The notes beneath the pieces were generated by a model. It worked only from the letters and a program-made list of their open reading frames with translations. It did not search any database and had not been told where the DNA came from. From DAOTZU01 sp034433995 (lineage in GTDB: Bacteria > Chloroflexota > Anaerolineae > UBA1429), in assembly GCA_034433995.1 (NCBI GenBank), contig DAOTZU010000026.1, positions 1-25,244 on the forward strand: a stretch of DNA of 25,244 bases. Reading direction: 5' to 3'. This document shows, one piece after another, positions 1-7,340 of this stretch (position 1 is the stretch's first letter; the number at the start of each line of letters is the position of its first letter). Made by a program: the position numbers and the translations under genes.

Positions 1-1
1 G

Positions 2-472
2 GGGTTCGCGGCGGCCCTGGAGGCCCTCTACGCCCAACGCCACCCGGAGCGCTGGGCCGCATGGAAAGCGCAGGCGGAGCAAGACCCAGCGGCCCGGGAG
101 CGCCTGCAGCGCTATGAGGATGTGCCGCGCAATGCCTTTCGCTTCCGGCCGGGCGGGGATGCGGCCGTGCTGCGCTCCGCTGAGGAGGCCCAGCGCACGC
201 CCGGCGTGGTGGCCACCTTCTTTTATCGCCTGTTGCTACAGGCGGAAGAGGGCTACCCCCAGCGTTTCCTGCTCTGGTTCGTCTCGTATGCCCCCGAGGA
301 GGTCCCCTACGGCAAGGTGCTTTTGGCTGTGGCAAGCCTCCCCGGCGGCCAGCTCTCTCTGCCTGCGTTCATCGCGAGCTACGGCGAGAATTTCCCCGCC
401 GAACGCCAGGATATCCAAAAGCTCGCGGCGGAGGTTTTCGGCCCATCCTTGCCAGGAGTCATGCCCCAATGA
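2..472 (+). CDS. 3' end of an unrecognised gene (partial)
   Basis: The reading frame is open from the left edge of the window to a TGA at 470-472, giving about 156 residues of a C-terminal part; the true start lies outside. I do not recognise the family. The visible part is rich in Ala, Glu and Arg with an apparently helical first third, followed by a segment with aromatic runs (ATFFYRLLL, RFLLWFVSYAP). No membrane span, metal-binding cluster or catalytic motif is evident. The stop overlaps the start of the following EamA transporter gene (ATGATG at 469-474), so the two are probably translationally coupled and cotranscribed. An internal ATG at 122 in this frame is not needed because codon-like sequence continues upstream of it to base 2. 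Confidence 0.7.
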   Translation, partial: GFAAALEALYAQRHPERWAAWKAQAEQDPAARERLQRYEDVPRNAFRFRPGGDAAVLRSAEEAQRTPGVVATFFYRLLLQAEEGYPQRFLLWFVSYAPEEVPYGKVLLAVASLPGGQLSLPAFIASYGENFPAERQDIQKLAAEVFGPSLPGVMPQ

Positions 473-1380
473 TGTCCTCTTATCTCCTTCTGTTGCTCCT
501 CAGCGCCATCTGGGGGGCCTCGTTCCTGTTCATCAAGATCGGCGTCGCCGAGATGGGCCCGCTGACCTTTGCCATGTTGCGGGTGATGATCGGCTCCGCC
601 ATCCTTTTGCTGGTCCTGGCCGCCCGAAGGGAGCGCCTCCCCCGCGACCGCGCCCTGTGGCGCCATTTTCTGGTGACGGGCCTCTTTAACGCCCTCATCC
701 CTTTCAGTTTGATCGCCTGGGGCACCCAATACATCCCCAGCGGCCTTTCGGCGATCCTCAACGCCACCACCCCCATCTTTACCTTGGTCTTGGCCGCCCT
801 CTTTGGCGACGAGCGGCTGCGCCTCGGGCGTGTCTTGGGGGTGCTGTTGGGCTTTGGGGGGATCGCCGTGCTGACCTACCCGCAGTTGCAGCAGGGCTTT
901 CAGGCCAGCCTCTGGGGCGAACTGGCCGTGGTGTTGGGCTCGCTAAGCTACGCCATCGCCATCGTCTATGCCCGACGCCATCTGGCCGAGCAGCCGCCGC
1001 TGACCAATTCCCTGGGGCAACTGCTGATGGGGTCGTTGTTGTTCATCCCCTTCGCCCTTGGGGAACAACCCTGGACGCAGCATCCCTCCTGGCGGGCCGT
1101 CGGCGCCCTCTTGGCTCTGAGCATCGTGGGGACGGCCCTGGCCTATCTCATCTACTACCGCCTGATCCGCGAACTGGGCGCCACGGCCACTGCCCTGGTC
1201 ACCAACATCGTGCCGGTTTTCGGCATCTTTTGGGGCTGGCTGATCTTGAGCGAGCGCCTGAGCTGGCACGCCTTTGCAGCCCTGGCGATGATTTTGGCGG
1301 GCGTGGTCCTGGTGAACAACCTGCTGGCGAGGCGACGCCCCCGGCCCGTGGCCAAGACGCCGGCCGGAGAGACGGCATGA
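469..1380 (+). CDS. EamA/DMT-superfamily metabolite exporter
   Basis: The 303-residue protein is almost wholly hydrophobic and is built as two similar halves of about five membrane helices each, the layout of EamA (DUF6) drug/metabolite transporters. The first half begins LLLLLLSAIWGASFLFIKIG, where the W-G-A/S-F-x-x-I-K pattern is typical of the family; the second half begins near LWGELAVVLGSLSYAIAIVYAR and ends with a helix followed by a basic tail (LLARRRPRP). Length matches the family (about 280-310). It acts in the cytoplasmic membrane and probably exports a small metabolite; the substrate cannot be read from sequence. An alternative ATG lies three bases downstream at 472. The stop overlaps the next gene's ATG by ATGA at 1377-1380. 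Confidence 0.9.
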   Translation: MMSSYLLLLLLSAIWGASFLFIKIGVAEMGPLTFAMLRVMIGSAILLLVLAARRERLPRDRALWRHFLVTGLFNALIPFSLIAWGTQYIPSGLSAILNATTPIFTLVLAALFGDERLRLGRVLGVLLGFGGIAVLTYPQLQQGFQASLWGELAVVLGSLSYAIAIVYARRHLAEQPPLTNSLGQLLMGSLLFIPFALGEQPWTQHPSWRAVGALLALSIVGTALAYLIYYRLIRELGATATALVTNIVPVFGIFWGWLILSERLSWHAFAALAMILAGVVLVNNLLARRRPRPVAKTPAGETA

Positions 1381-1955
1381 GCCCCCTTCCCCCCTTCCAG
1401 GGCGCTGAGTCGCGCCAGCTTGTGCGGCGCATCGGCCAGCTGTGGCTCAATTATGTCAAGGGGCAATTGCTGGAGGCGCTGTGCATCGGGGTGATCACCT
1501 GGATCGTAGGTGAGGCCATCGGCTTGGCCTACGCCGGTTGGCTGGGATGCATCGCCGGCCTTTTGGAGACGATCCCCTCCCTCGGCCCCTTGGTTGCCCT
1601 GGTGCCGGCGGTGGGGGTGGCCCTCTGGAAAGGCTCCGCCATCATCCCCTTGCCCCATTGGGCTTTTGCCTTGATCGTCATCGCCGCCTACCTGGCCATC
1701 CAGCAACTCGGCTCCTTGGTGCTCCAGCCGCACCTTTTGGGCAAACGCCTACACCTGCCCCCGCTGGTGGTCCTCCTCGCCGTGATCCTGGGGGCGGCGC
1801 TGGGCAATGTCCTCGGCGCTTACCTCGCCGTGCCGCTCCTGGTCACGCTGCGTGAGGTGATGGTGTTCCTTTGGCGCAAAGGCCATGGCCTGCCGCCCTT
1901 CCCCGAAGAGGAGCCCACCAGCGCTTGCGAGGGAACGCAAAGCGGGCTATCATAA
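1377..1955 (+). CDS. AI-2E family transporter, short form (C-terminal half only)
   Basis: The 192-residue product carries the conserved C-terminal block of the AI-2E/PerM family (PF01594): a membrane-embedded ETIPSLGPL segment (family pattern E-x-IP-x-xGPL) around residue 60 and the AIQQLGSLVLQPHLLGKRLHLPPLVVLLAVILG-type region, here centred on IQQLGSLVLQPHLLGKRLH. Full-length family members are usually about 330-380 residues; here the N-terminal transmembrane half is missing. The frame is open further upstream inside the EamA gene, but that part does not look like the family's N-terminus. The ATG at 1377 overlaps the EamA stop (ATGA) and is the natural start by coupling. It may be a truncated relic or a genuine half-size protein. 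The rhamnulokinase promoter lies in its last codons. Confidence 0.75.
   Translation: MSPLPPFQGAESRQLVRRIGQLWLNYVKGQLLEALCIGVITWIVGEAIGLAYAGWLGCIAGLLETIPSLGPLVALVPAVGVALWKGSAIIPLPHWAFALIVIAAYLAIQQLGSLVLQPHLLGKRLHLPPLVVLLAVILGAALGNVLGAYLAVPLLVTLREVMVFLWRKGHGLPPFPEEEPTSACEGTQSGLS
1925..1953 (+). promoter_or_regulatory. Predicted sigma-70-type promoter for rhamnulokinase
   Basis: TTGCGA at 1925-1930 and TATCAT at 1948-1953 are separated by exactly 17 bases. The -10 box overlaps the end of the AI-2E gene (TAA at 1953-1955). A start near base 1960 would give a leader of about 45 bases before the ATG at 2006. The call rests only on box match and spacing. Confidence 0.55.
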
Positions 1956-2005
1956 AGCCACCCGGCCCTCCGATGGCCGACCAGCACAGTAGAAAGGAGC
2001 GGAAC

Positions 2006-3502
2006 ATGAGCCCACAGACCAGCAATTATCTCGCCTTTGATCTCGGCGCCGAGAGCGGCCGCGCCGTCGTCGGCCGTTTCGACGGGGACAAGTTGGCCTT
2101 GGATACCCTCCACCGTTTTCCCAACGGGCCGGTCCCCGTGCTGGGCAGCCTCTATTGGGATGTCTTGCGCCTGTTCAACGAGATGCGCCAGGGGCTGATC
2201 CTCTATCGCCGCGAGGTGGGGAGCACCCTGGATGGCATCGGCCTCGATACCTGGGGCGTGGATTCGGCCCTCCTGGCCCGCAACGGCGCCCTCCTGGGTA
2301 ACCCCCATCACTACCGCGATCCCCGCACCGAGGGGATGCTCCAGGCCGCCTTTGCCCGGGTGCCCAAGGAGGAGATTTTCAACTATACGGGCATCCAATT
2401 TATGGAGATCAACACCCTATACCAGTTGCTCTCCATGAAGCTCAAAAACGATCCCCTTTTGGAGCAGGCTGAGGCCTTGTTGATGATGCCCGATCTCTTG
2501 AACTATTGGCTCACGGGCGTCAAGGTGTGCGAGTTCTCCGAGGCGACCACCAGCCAGATGTACGATCCGCGCCAGGGCAATTGGGCCTATCCTTTGCTCC
2601 AGAAGCTGGGCCTGCCCACCCACATTCTGCAGCCCATCATCCAACCGGGCACCATTATCGGCCCCCTGCGCGCCGAGATCGCCGAGGAGGCGGGCCTGCC
2701 CAACGTTTCCGTCATCGCGCCGGCCTGCCACGATACCGGTTCGGCGGTGGCAGCAGTGCCGGCCCGCAGCAAGCATTTCGCTTATATCAGCTCCGGCACC
2801 TGGTCCCTCATGGGCGTGGAATCGCCCAAGCCGGTGATCACGCCGGAGAGCTTGGCCTTTAACTTTACCAACGAGGGTGGCGTCTGTGGCACCTTCCGTC
2901 TGCTCAAGAATATCATGGGCCTGTGGCTGGTGCAGGAATGCCGCCGCACGTGGGCCCAGGAGGGGAGCGAACACTCGTATGCCGAGCTGACCCAGATGGC
3001 CGCCCAGGCCCCGGCCTTTGGCCCCCTGGTGGAGCCGGACGCCCACGATTTCCTCCGCCCCGGCGATATGCCCACCCGCATCCGCGAGTTTTGCCTCCGC
3101 TCCGGCCAAAAGGCCCCAGAGACCAAGGGCGAGATCGTGCGCTGCGCCCTGGAGAGCCTGGCCCTCAAATATCGCTGGGTGCTGGAAAAGCTCCAGATCT
3201 TGACCGGCCAAAAGCTGGACACCATCCACATCGTCGGCGGCGGCTCGCAGAACCAGCTCCTGTGCCAGTTCGCGGCCGATGCCACCGGCTGCCTGGTAGT
3301 GGCCGGCCCGGTGGAGGCCACGGCTACGGGGAATATCCTCATGCAGGCCCTGGCCCGTGGGCGCATCGCCTCGTTGGCCGAGGGGCGCGAAGTGGTGCGG
3401 CGCTCCTTCGAGGTGCTCACCTACGAGCCGCGCCCCGCACCGGGCTGGGATGAAGCGTACGGCCGCTATCTTGAGCTCAAGGCGCGTTTCCCCGAGGTCT
3501 AG
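2006..3502 (+). CDS. rhaB: Rhamnulokinase (FGGY carbohydrate kinase)
   Basis: Rhamnulokinase phosphorylates L-rhamnulose at O1 with ATP in cytoplasmic rhamnose breakdown. The 498-residue protein has the FGGY two-domain layout: N-terminal phosphate-binding motif YLAFDLGAESGRAVVGRF (residues about 8-25), the GLDTWGVDSALL substrate-side motif near residue 80, HYRDPRTEGM as in rhamnulokinases, the second-domain SSGTWSLMGVE motif, and the adenine-binding GGGSQNQLLCQFAADATG near residue 412. Length agrees with RhaB (about 480-500). The start at 2006 is preceded by GAAAGGAGCGG at 1992-2002, a strong ribosome-binding site, and the homology begins there; upstream in-frame codons overlap the previous gene. 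No rhamnose isomerase or aldolase is adjacent, so any pathway partners must lie elsewhere. L-fuculokinase is a less likely alternative. Confidence 0.88.
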   Translation: MSPQTSNYLAFDLGAESGRAVVGRFDGDKLALDTLHRFPNGPVPVLGSLYWDVLRLFNEMRQGLILYRREVGSTLDGIGLDTWGVDSALLARNGALLGNPHHYRDPRTEGMLQAAFARVPKEEIFNYTGIQFMEINTLYQLLSMKLKNDPLLEQAEALLMMPDLLNYWLTGVKVCEFSEATTSQMYDPRQGNWAYPLLQKLGLPTHILQPIIQPGTIIGPLRAEIAEEAGLPNVSVIAPACHDTGSAVAAVPARSKHFAYISSGTWSLMGVESPKPVITPESLAFNFTNEGGVCGTFRLLKNIMGLWLVQECRRTWAQEGSEHSYAELTQMAAQAPAFGPLVEPDAHDFLRPGDMPTRIREFCLRSGQKAPETKGEIVRCALESLALKYRWVLEKLQILTGQKLDTIHIVGGGSQNQLLCQFAADATGCLVVAGPVEATATGNILMQALARGRIASLAEGREVVRRSFEVLTYEPRPAPGWDEAYGRYLELKARFPEV

Positions 3503-3524
3503 CGGCCAAGATACACCCATCAGC

Positions 3525-3557
3525 GCCGGCGGAGCCGTCCGTTACGGCTCCGCCGGC
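3525..3557. repeat. Perfect 14-bp inverted repeat between rhaB and nagA
   Basis: GCCGGCGGAGCCGT at 3525-3538 and its exact reverse complement at 3544-3557 flank a 5-base loop. It begins 22 bases after the rhaB stop and ends six bases before the nagA ribosome-binding site. It lacks a following T run on either strand, so it is not a classical intrinsic terminator; it may be an mRNA-stabilising or attenuating hairpin, or a dispersed repeat. Confidence 0.8.
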
Positions 3558-3571
3558 TATCCAGAGGGACC

Positions 3572-4729
3572 ATGAGCAAGATCCTTTTTATCAACGGCAC
3601 CTTGCTGGCGGAGGACGGGCAATATCCGGGCTGGCTTTTGGTGGCGGAAGGGCGCATCGTCCAGATGGGCCGTGGGCGGCCTCCGGAGGTGGAGGCCGAG
3701 CGCCTCGACCTGGATGGGCTGTTCCTGGGGCCGGGGATGATCGACCTGCACGTCCACGGCGCTCTGGGCTACGACACCATGGATGCCACCCCGGAGGCGT
3801 TGCAGACCATGGCCCGCTTCTACGCCCAGCATGGGGTCACCTCGTTTCTGCCCACCACCACCACCGCGCCCCTGCCCGAGCTGTTGGCCGCCTTGGAGAA
3901 CGTGGCCCGTTTCTGCGGCCGGAGCACGGGCGGGGCGGCGATTCTGGGCGCCCATGTGGAGGGCCCCTACCTCAACGCCGAGCGACGCGGCGCCCAAGAG
4001 GCCAGCCACATGCGCCCCGCCGATCCGGCCGAATATCGCCAGCTCTTGGCCACGGGCGTGGTCAGGCTGCTCACCCTGGCCCCCGAGCTAGCGGAGAACC
4101 GAGGGTTGATCCGCGACGCCGTGGCCCAGGGGATAGCCGTGGCCGCCGGGCATACCCGCGCCAGTTACGAGGAGATGGTCCAGGCGGTGGAGTTGGGCCT
4201 CACCCAGGTGACCCATCTCTTTAACGGTATGGAGCCCCTCCACCATCGCCAACCCGGAGCGGTGGGAGCGGCCCTCGCCTTGGAGGGCCTCCGCTGCCAG
4301 TTGATCGCCGATCTGATCCACATCCATCCCGCCGTGCTCAAGCTGGCCGTCCGCGCCAAGGGCACGGCAGGGATCATTCTCATCACCGATGCCATGAGCG
4401 GCACGGGGATGCCCGATGGGGAATACACCTTAGGCGGGCAGCGGGTAACGGTGCATCAAGGGGCGGCGCGGATCGCCAACGGCGCTCTGGCGGGCAGCAC
4501 GCTGACCCTAGATCGGGCAGTGCGCAATATCATGGCCGCCGCCGAACTCCCCTTGGCCGAGGCGCTCTCCATGGCCAGCCGCGTCCCCGCCCAAGCGCTG
4601 GGGTTGGCCGCCAGGAAGGGCGGCCTCGCCGTGGGCAAGGACGCGGATCTGATCGCGGTGGACCAGGAGATGCGCGTGCAGCTCACCATGGTCGGCGGCG
4701 CGCTCGTCCACCGCCGCAACCTGGGCTAG
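3572..4729 (+). CDS. nagA: N-acetylglucosamine-6-phosphate deacetylase
   Basis: NagA hydrolyses N-acetylglucosamine-6-phosphate to glucosamine-6-phosphate and acetate in amino-sugar or cell-wall recycling. The 385-residue protein has the amidohydrolase metal site: GMIDLHVHGALGYDTMD near residue 54 (HxH), AHVEGPYLN near 128 (metal Glu), GHTRASYEEM near 193, VTHLFNGMEPLHHR near 211, DLIHIHPAVLKLA near 246, and the catalytic Asp in ITDAMSGTGMPDG near 270. Length matches NagA (about 380). The ATG at 3572 has AGAGGGA at 3563-3569. It lies 69 bases after rhaB across the hairpin and may be read from the rhaB promoter. Its stop codon overlaps the stop of the convergent AIM24-like gene within CTAG. 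No nagB is seen nearby. Confidence 0.93.
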   Translation: MSKILFINGTLLAEDGQYPGWLLVAEGRIVQMGRGRPPEVEAERLDLDGLFLGPGMIDLHVHGALGYDTMDATPEALQTMARFYAQHGVTSFLPTTTTAPLPELLAALENVARFCGRSTGGAAILGAHVEGPYLNAERRGAQEASHMRPADPAEYRQLLATGVVRLLTLAPELAENRGLIRDAVAQGIAVAAGHTRASYEEMVQAVELGLTQVTHLFNGMEPLHHRQPGAVGAALALEGLRCQLIADLIHIHPAVLKLAVRAKGTAGIILITDAMSGTGMPDGEYTLGGQRVTVHQGAARIANGALAGSTLTLDRAVRNIMAAAELPLAEALSMASRVPAQALGLAARKGGLAVGKDADLIAVDQEMRVQLTMVGGALVHRRNLG

Positions 4730-5418
4730 TTGCTGCGGCTGGGCAAGCGCCGCTGGATTTGGGGGGTCAACCAGCTCAAGAAGGCATCGGCGCTGCGGGT
4801 CTGCAAGAGCACCCGCCCTGGCCCGGTCAGGTCCACCACCAGGCCCTCGCCGCTGAACAAGGTGGATTTCAGCCCGCCCACGGCGCGCACGGTAAAGCCG
4901 ATCCCCTCGTCAAAGGCCACGAGGTGGCCGGTATCCACGGTGTACTTTTGCCCCGCCGCCAGCTTCACCTCATGGATGGCGCCATAGCTGGCCAAGATCA
5001 AGGTGCCTTGGCCGCTGCAGCGCAGGAGAAAGAGCCCCTCGCTGGCGAAAAAGGTCTTGGCCCCGCCCCATTTGGTATCCACCTCGATCTCTGGTGTCGA
5101 GGCCACGTAGGCGCCCGATTGCACCAGCAACGCCCGCTCGCCGTCCTGCTCCAGGACGAACATGTCGCCGGGGAGGGCCGGAGCCAACGTGATCTCCCCG
5201 CCCTGGGCCGGCGCCTGATAGTCGTTGAGGAAAAAGCTCTCCCCGCCCAAAAGCGACCGCTTCAGGGAACCCAGCAGCCCGCCGGCCATCTTGGTCTCCA
5301 AGGTGATCCCCTCGGACATGCTGACCATGGCGCCGGCTTCCACCCGGATCCGCTCGTTGGGCCCCAATTTCACCACCGTGAGGGAATAGGAAGGACGATA
5401 CAGGATCTCTGTCTGCAT
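4726..5418 (-). CDS. AIM24/TIGR00266 family protein
   Basis: The 230-residue protein has the features of the TIGR00266/AIM24 (PF01987) family: N-terminal EILYRPSYSLTVVKLGPNE, an early VEAGAMVSMSEGITLETK segment, a glycine-rich GGLLGSLKRSLLGGESFFLNDY block near residue 45, and a C-terminal GGLKSTLFSGEGLVVDLTGPG near residue 182 followed by an LLQTRS segment, as in family members. The family is built of beta strands and has no signal peptide or membrane span here, so it is likely cytoplasmic. The bacterial function is not established; the yeast homologue is mitochondrial. The ATG at 5418 is preceded on the minus strand by GGAGGTTGAGATC, a good ribosome site. It overlaps the convergent nagA stop by four bases. 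The 100 bases upstream show no convincing promoter. Confidence 0.88.
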   Translation of the reverse strand: MQTEILYRPSYSLTVVKLGPNERIRVEAGAMVSMSEGITLETKMAGGLLGSLKRSLLGGESFFLNDYQAPAQGGEITLAPALPGDMFVLEQDGERALLVQSGAYVASTPEIEVDTKWGGAKTFFASEGLFLLRCSGQGTLILASYGAIHEVKLAAGQKYTVDTGHLVAFDEGIGFTVRAVGGLKSTLFSGEGLVVDLTGPGRVLLQTRSADAFLSWLTPQIQRRLPSRSN

Positions 5419-5518
5419 GATCTCAACCTCCAGAAGTTTTTGCCCCTATGGCGATCCGCAGGCTTTCCTCAGAGGCAGGACATCGGTTCACGGGTGCGGA
5501 GGCACCATCCGTATGCCA

Positions 5519-5809
5519 TCAGCCTTGCCCCAAGCCAGCCGAGGGTTCCGCCAGCGGCGCTTGGGGCACCGCATAGCCGCTGGGGGCGCTTTGCTGCGGC
5601 CCTTGCTGTTGGCTCCAAGGCAGCTTGACGCCGCACGTCTGGAGCGTGGTAAAGATGAAAAACAGGGCGACGATAATGTAAAGCCAGATCTGCGCGGTCT
5701 TTTGTGGGTTCTTTTTCTTCTCCGGCTGCGGCTTGGGGAGTTCTTGATCGCAACGCCAGCAGACGGTGCGATCGTCCGGATTGTACGTGCCACAATTGGG
5801 ACAGTTCAT
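5519..5809 (-). CDS. Small zinc-ribbon membrane protein
   Basis: The 96-residue product begins MNCPNCGTYNPDDRTVCWRC, a zinc ribbon with two CxxC knuckles (Cys 3, 6, 17 and 20), followed by a Lys/Pro linker, one hydrophobic span (about residues 40-58, IWLYIIVALFFIFTTL) and a Gln/Pro/Ala-rich tail. This layout is common in small anaerobe and Chloroflexota proteins of unknown function, probably with the ribbon in the cytoplasm. The start at 5809 is chosen because the ribbon begins there and GGGGGA lies just upstream; a longer in-frame start at 5857 adds only an arginine-rich stretch unlike the domain. It sits between the HAD gene and the AIM24-like gene on the same strand, 95 and 100 bases from them. 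Confidence 0.75.
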   Translation of the reverse strand: MNCPNCGTYNPDDRTVCWRCDQELPKPQPEKKKNPQKTAQIWLYIIVALFFIFTTLQTCGVKLPWSQQQGPQQSAPSGYAVPQAPLAEPSAGLGQG

Positions 5810-5904
5810 GTTCTTCCCCCATCCTCGGTTCCGGCCCGAGCGCTGCGCCCGGAGCACGGCCCAAAATGATCAGATTGCCCCCCCCTCATCCTTCAACCCG
5901 CCCC

Positions 5905-6627
5905 TCAAATCTCCGGGTGGCTCTCGGCCGGCCCTTGGGCCCGGGGGAGGTGCTCCAAGAGCTGCACGGCGCTCTCCAAGATCAGGTGCGCGCCGGCCCG
6001 TTCCAGTTCGCGGCGCTCGCCGAACCCCGAAAGGACGCCCACGGCATAGGCCCCCGCCCGACGGGCGGCGCGGATATCCATCACCGTATCCCCCACCACC
6101 ACGCAACGCTCCGGCGCCACCCCTAAAAGGGCCGCTGCCTTGTGGATCGGTTCCGGGTGGGGCTTCATCCGCCAGACGTCTTGCCTGGTGACCACCGCCG
6201 CAAAGAAACGCTCCAGCCCCGCCAAGCGGATAAACGCCTCCGCCTCCGGCTTGGCCCGGGTGGTCACCACGCCCAGCTTCAGGCGGCCGTCCAGCGCGGC
6301 GAGCAGGGCCTCGCTCCCCGCCACCAGCTCCGCCGCCTCGCGGGTGGCCAATCCCTTGGAGCGCCGCACCCAATCCGCCAAGCCAAAGAAACTGGTGCTC
6401 AACCCCAGGTGCTCCAGCACAGAGATGGCATAATTTCCCGGCGTCTCGATGCCCATGACGATGGCCCGGGCCAACCTTTCCACGTCGAGCCGAGGGAGGA
6501 GCCGCTTGAGCGGACGTAATTTCTCGGCCAGGATCGCCGCCCACCGATTATCCGTCTCCACCAAGGTGCCATCCAGGTCAAAGAGGATGGCCTCCACCTT
6601 GCTCCAAGGGATAGGGTCTTGTTGCAT
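5905..6627 (-). CDS. HAD-superfamily phosphatase, possible missing histidinol-phosphate phosphatase
   Basis: The 240-residue protein has the four haloacid-dehalogenase motifs in order: FDLDGTL with nucleophile Asp17 and acid/base Asp19, VVTTRAKPEAE (motif II Thr), the Lys of WRMKPHPEPI, and VVVGDTVMDIRAA (motif III/IV acids). A helical cap of about 80 residues follows motif I, giving the phosphoglycolate-phosphatase-like (subclass I) layout; the substrate is not determined by the motifs. It directly follows hisE on the same strand but has its own promoter. The histidine operon has no histidinol-phosphate phosphatase, so this gene is a candidate by position only. The ATG at 6627 is preferred over an in-frame TTG at 6639, which has no ribosome site. 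Confidence 0.85.
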   Translation of the reverse strand: MQQDPIPWSKVEAILFDLDGTLVETDNRWAAILAEKLRPLKRLLPRLDVERLARAIVMGIETPGNYAISVLEHLGLSTSFFGLADWVRRSKGLATREAAELVAGSEALLAALDGRLKLGVVTTRAKPEAEAFIRLAGLERFFAAVVTRQDVWRMKPHPEPIHKAAALLGVAPERCVVVGDTVMDIRAARRAGAYAVGVLSGFGERRELERAGAHLILESAVQLLEHLPRAQGPAESHPEI

Positions 6628-6655
6628 CGTCCCGCCCAAAAAGATTTCTGTCGCC

Positions 6656-6685
6656 AGTATAGAAAAAAAGAGGGGCCCTTGTCAA
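6656..6685 (-). promoter_or_regulatory. Predicted promoter for the HAD gene
   Basis: On the minus strand TTGACA (6685-6680) and TATACT (6661-6656) are 18 bases apart, close to the consensus. The -35 box starts two bases after the hisE stop. A start near 6649 gives a leader of about 20 bases before the ATG at 6627. The HAD gene can therefore be expressed independently of the histidine operon. The spacer contains a run of seven T that could also help end the upstream transcript, though no clear hairpin precedes it. Confidence 0.65.
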
Positions 6686-6686
6686 C

Positions 6687-6968
6687 CTATTTGAAGCGTC
6701 GGGCCAGCTCGGCCTCGATCTCTTCCCAAGATACATCCTGCGCGGCCAAGAGGACCAAAAGATGGTAGAGCAAGTCGGCCGTCTCATAAATGAGGCGCTC
6801 GCGGCCCTCCAAGGCGCCGGCCACCACCACCTCGGTGGCCTCCTCGCCCACCTTTTTCAGGATCTCGCCCCGGCCGGCGGCCAAGAGCTGGCAGGTGTAC
6901 GAGCCTTCGCGGGGATGGGCCTTGCGCTCGGCGATGGTGCTGATCAACGCGGCGATAGTGGCGCTCAT
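6687..6968 (-). CDS. hisE: Phosphoribosyl-ATP pyrophosphatase
   Basis: HisE removes pyrophosphate from phosphoribosyl-ATP, the second step of histidine synthesis. The 93-residue protein matches the stand-alone MazG-like HisE: SYTCQLLAAGRGEILKKVGEEATEVVVA carries the conserved KxGEEAxE metal-binding acids near residue 40, and ETADLLYHLLVLL carries the second acidic motif (ExxDLxYH) near residue 61. It is separate from hisI here rather than fused as hisIE. Its ATG at 6968 overlaps the hisI TGA by four bases (ATGA), showing translational coupling. It is the last gene of the histidine operon. Confidence 0.96.
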   Translation of the reverse strand: MSATIAALISTIAERKAHPREGSYTCQLLAAGRGEILKKVGEEATEVVVAGALEGRERLIYETADLLYHLLVLLAAQDVSWEEIEAELARRFK

Positions 6969-7324
6969 TTTCCTCCTTGCGCATCTTCATGGAGCAGGCG
7001 ATAGAAGCAACTCCGGGCGCCGGTGTGGCAGGCCGGCCCGGCCGGGCGCACCAGCACCAATAGGGCGTCGGCATCGCAATCCACCCGGATGGCGCAGATG
7101 CGCTGCACGTTGCCCGAGGTGCTCCCCTTGTGCCAGAGAGACTTGCGGCTGCGGCTCCAGAACCAGGTCTCGCCCTGCTCCAGGCTCAGCCGCAACGCCT
7201 CACGATCCATGTAAGCGAGGCTCAGCACCTCGCCGGTATCGGCATCTTGGACGATGGCGGGGATCAATCCCCGCTCATCCCAAAGCAGCTCCTCCGGTGT
7301 GATATCAGCAGACACTTGTTTCAT
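6965..7324 (-). CDS. hisI: Phosphoribosyl-AMP cyclohydrolase
   Basis: HisI opens the adenine ring of phosphoribosyl-AMP, the third step of histidine synthesis. The 119-residue protein carries GLIPAIVQDADTGEVLSLAYMDREAL near residue 18, the TWFWSRSRKSLWHKGSTSGN block near residue 52, and the metal-binding VDCDADALL followed by GPACHTGARSCF near the C-terminus. Length fits the monofunctional enzyme. The start at 7324 (MKQVSADI) is chosen because family similarity begins a few residues later; an upstream in-frame extension to 7396 runs into hisF and reads as an unrelated arginine-rich stretch. It lies 16 bases after hisF and overlaps hisE by four bases. Confidence 0.95.
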   Translation of the reverse strand: MKQVSADITPEELLWDERGLIPAIVQDADTGEVLSLAYMDREALRLSLEQGETWFWSRSRKSLWHKGSTSGNVQRICAIRVDCDADALLVLVRPAGPACHTGARSCFYRLLHEDAQGGK

Positions 7325-7340
7325 GGCCCCCCTTCGGCGG

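Noticed and set aside
2417..3520. A 367-residue open frame on the minus strand opposite rhaB
   Set aside because: The plus strand is a clear rhamnulokinase; the opposite translation lacks any family motif.
5419..5518. A terminator between the zinc-ribbon gene and the AIM24-like gene (GGTGC/GCACC on the minus strand)
   Set aside because: The stem is only five base pairs and has no T run after it.
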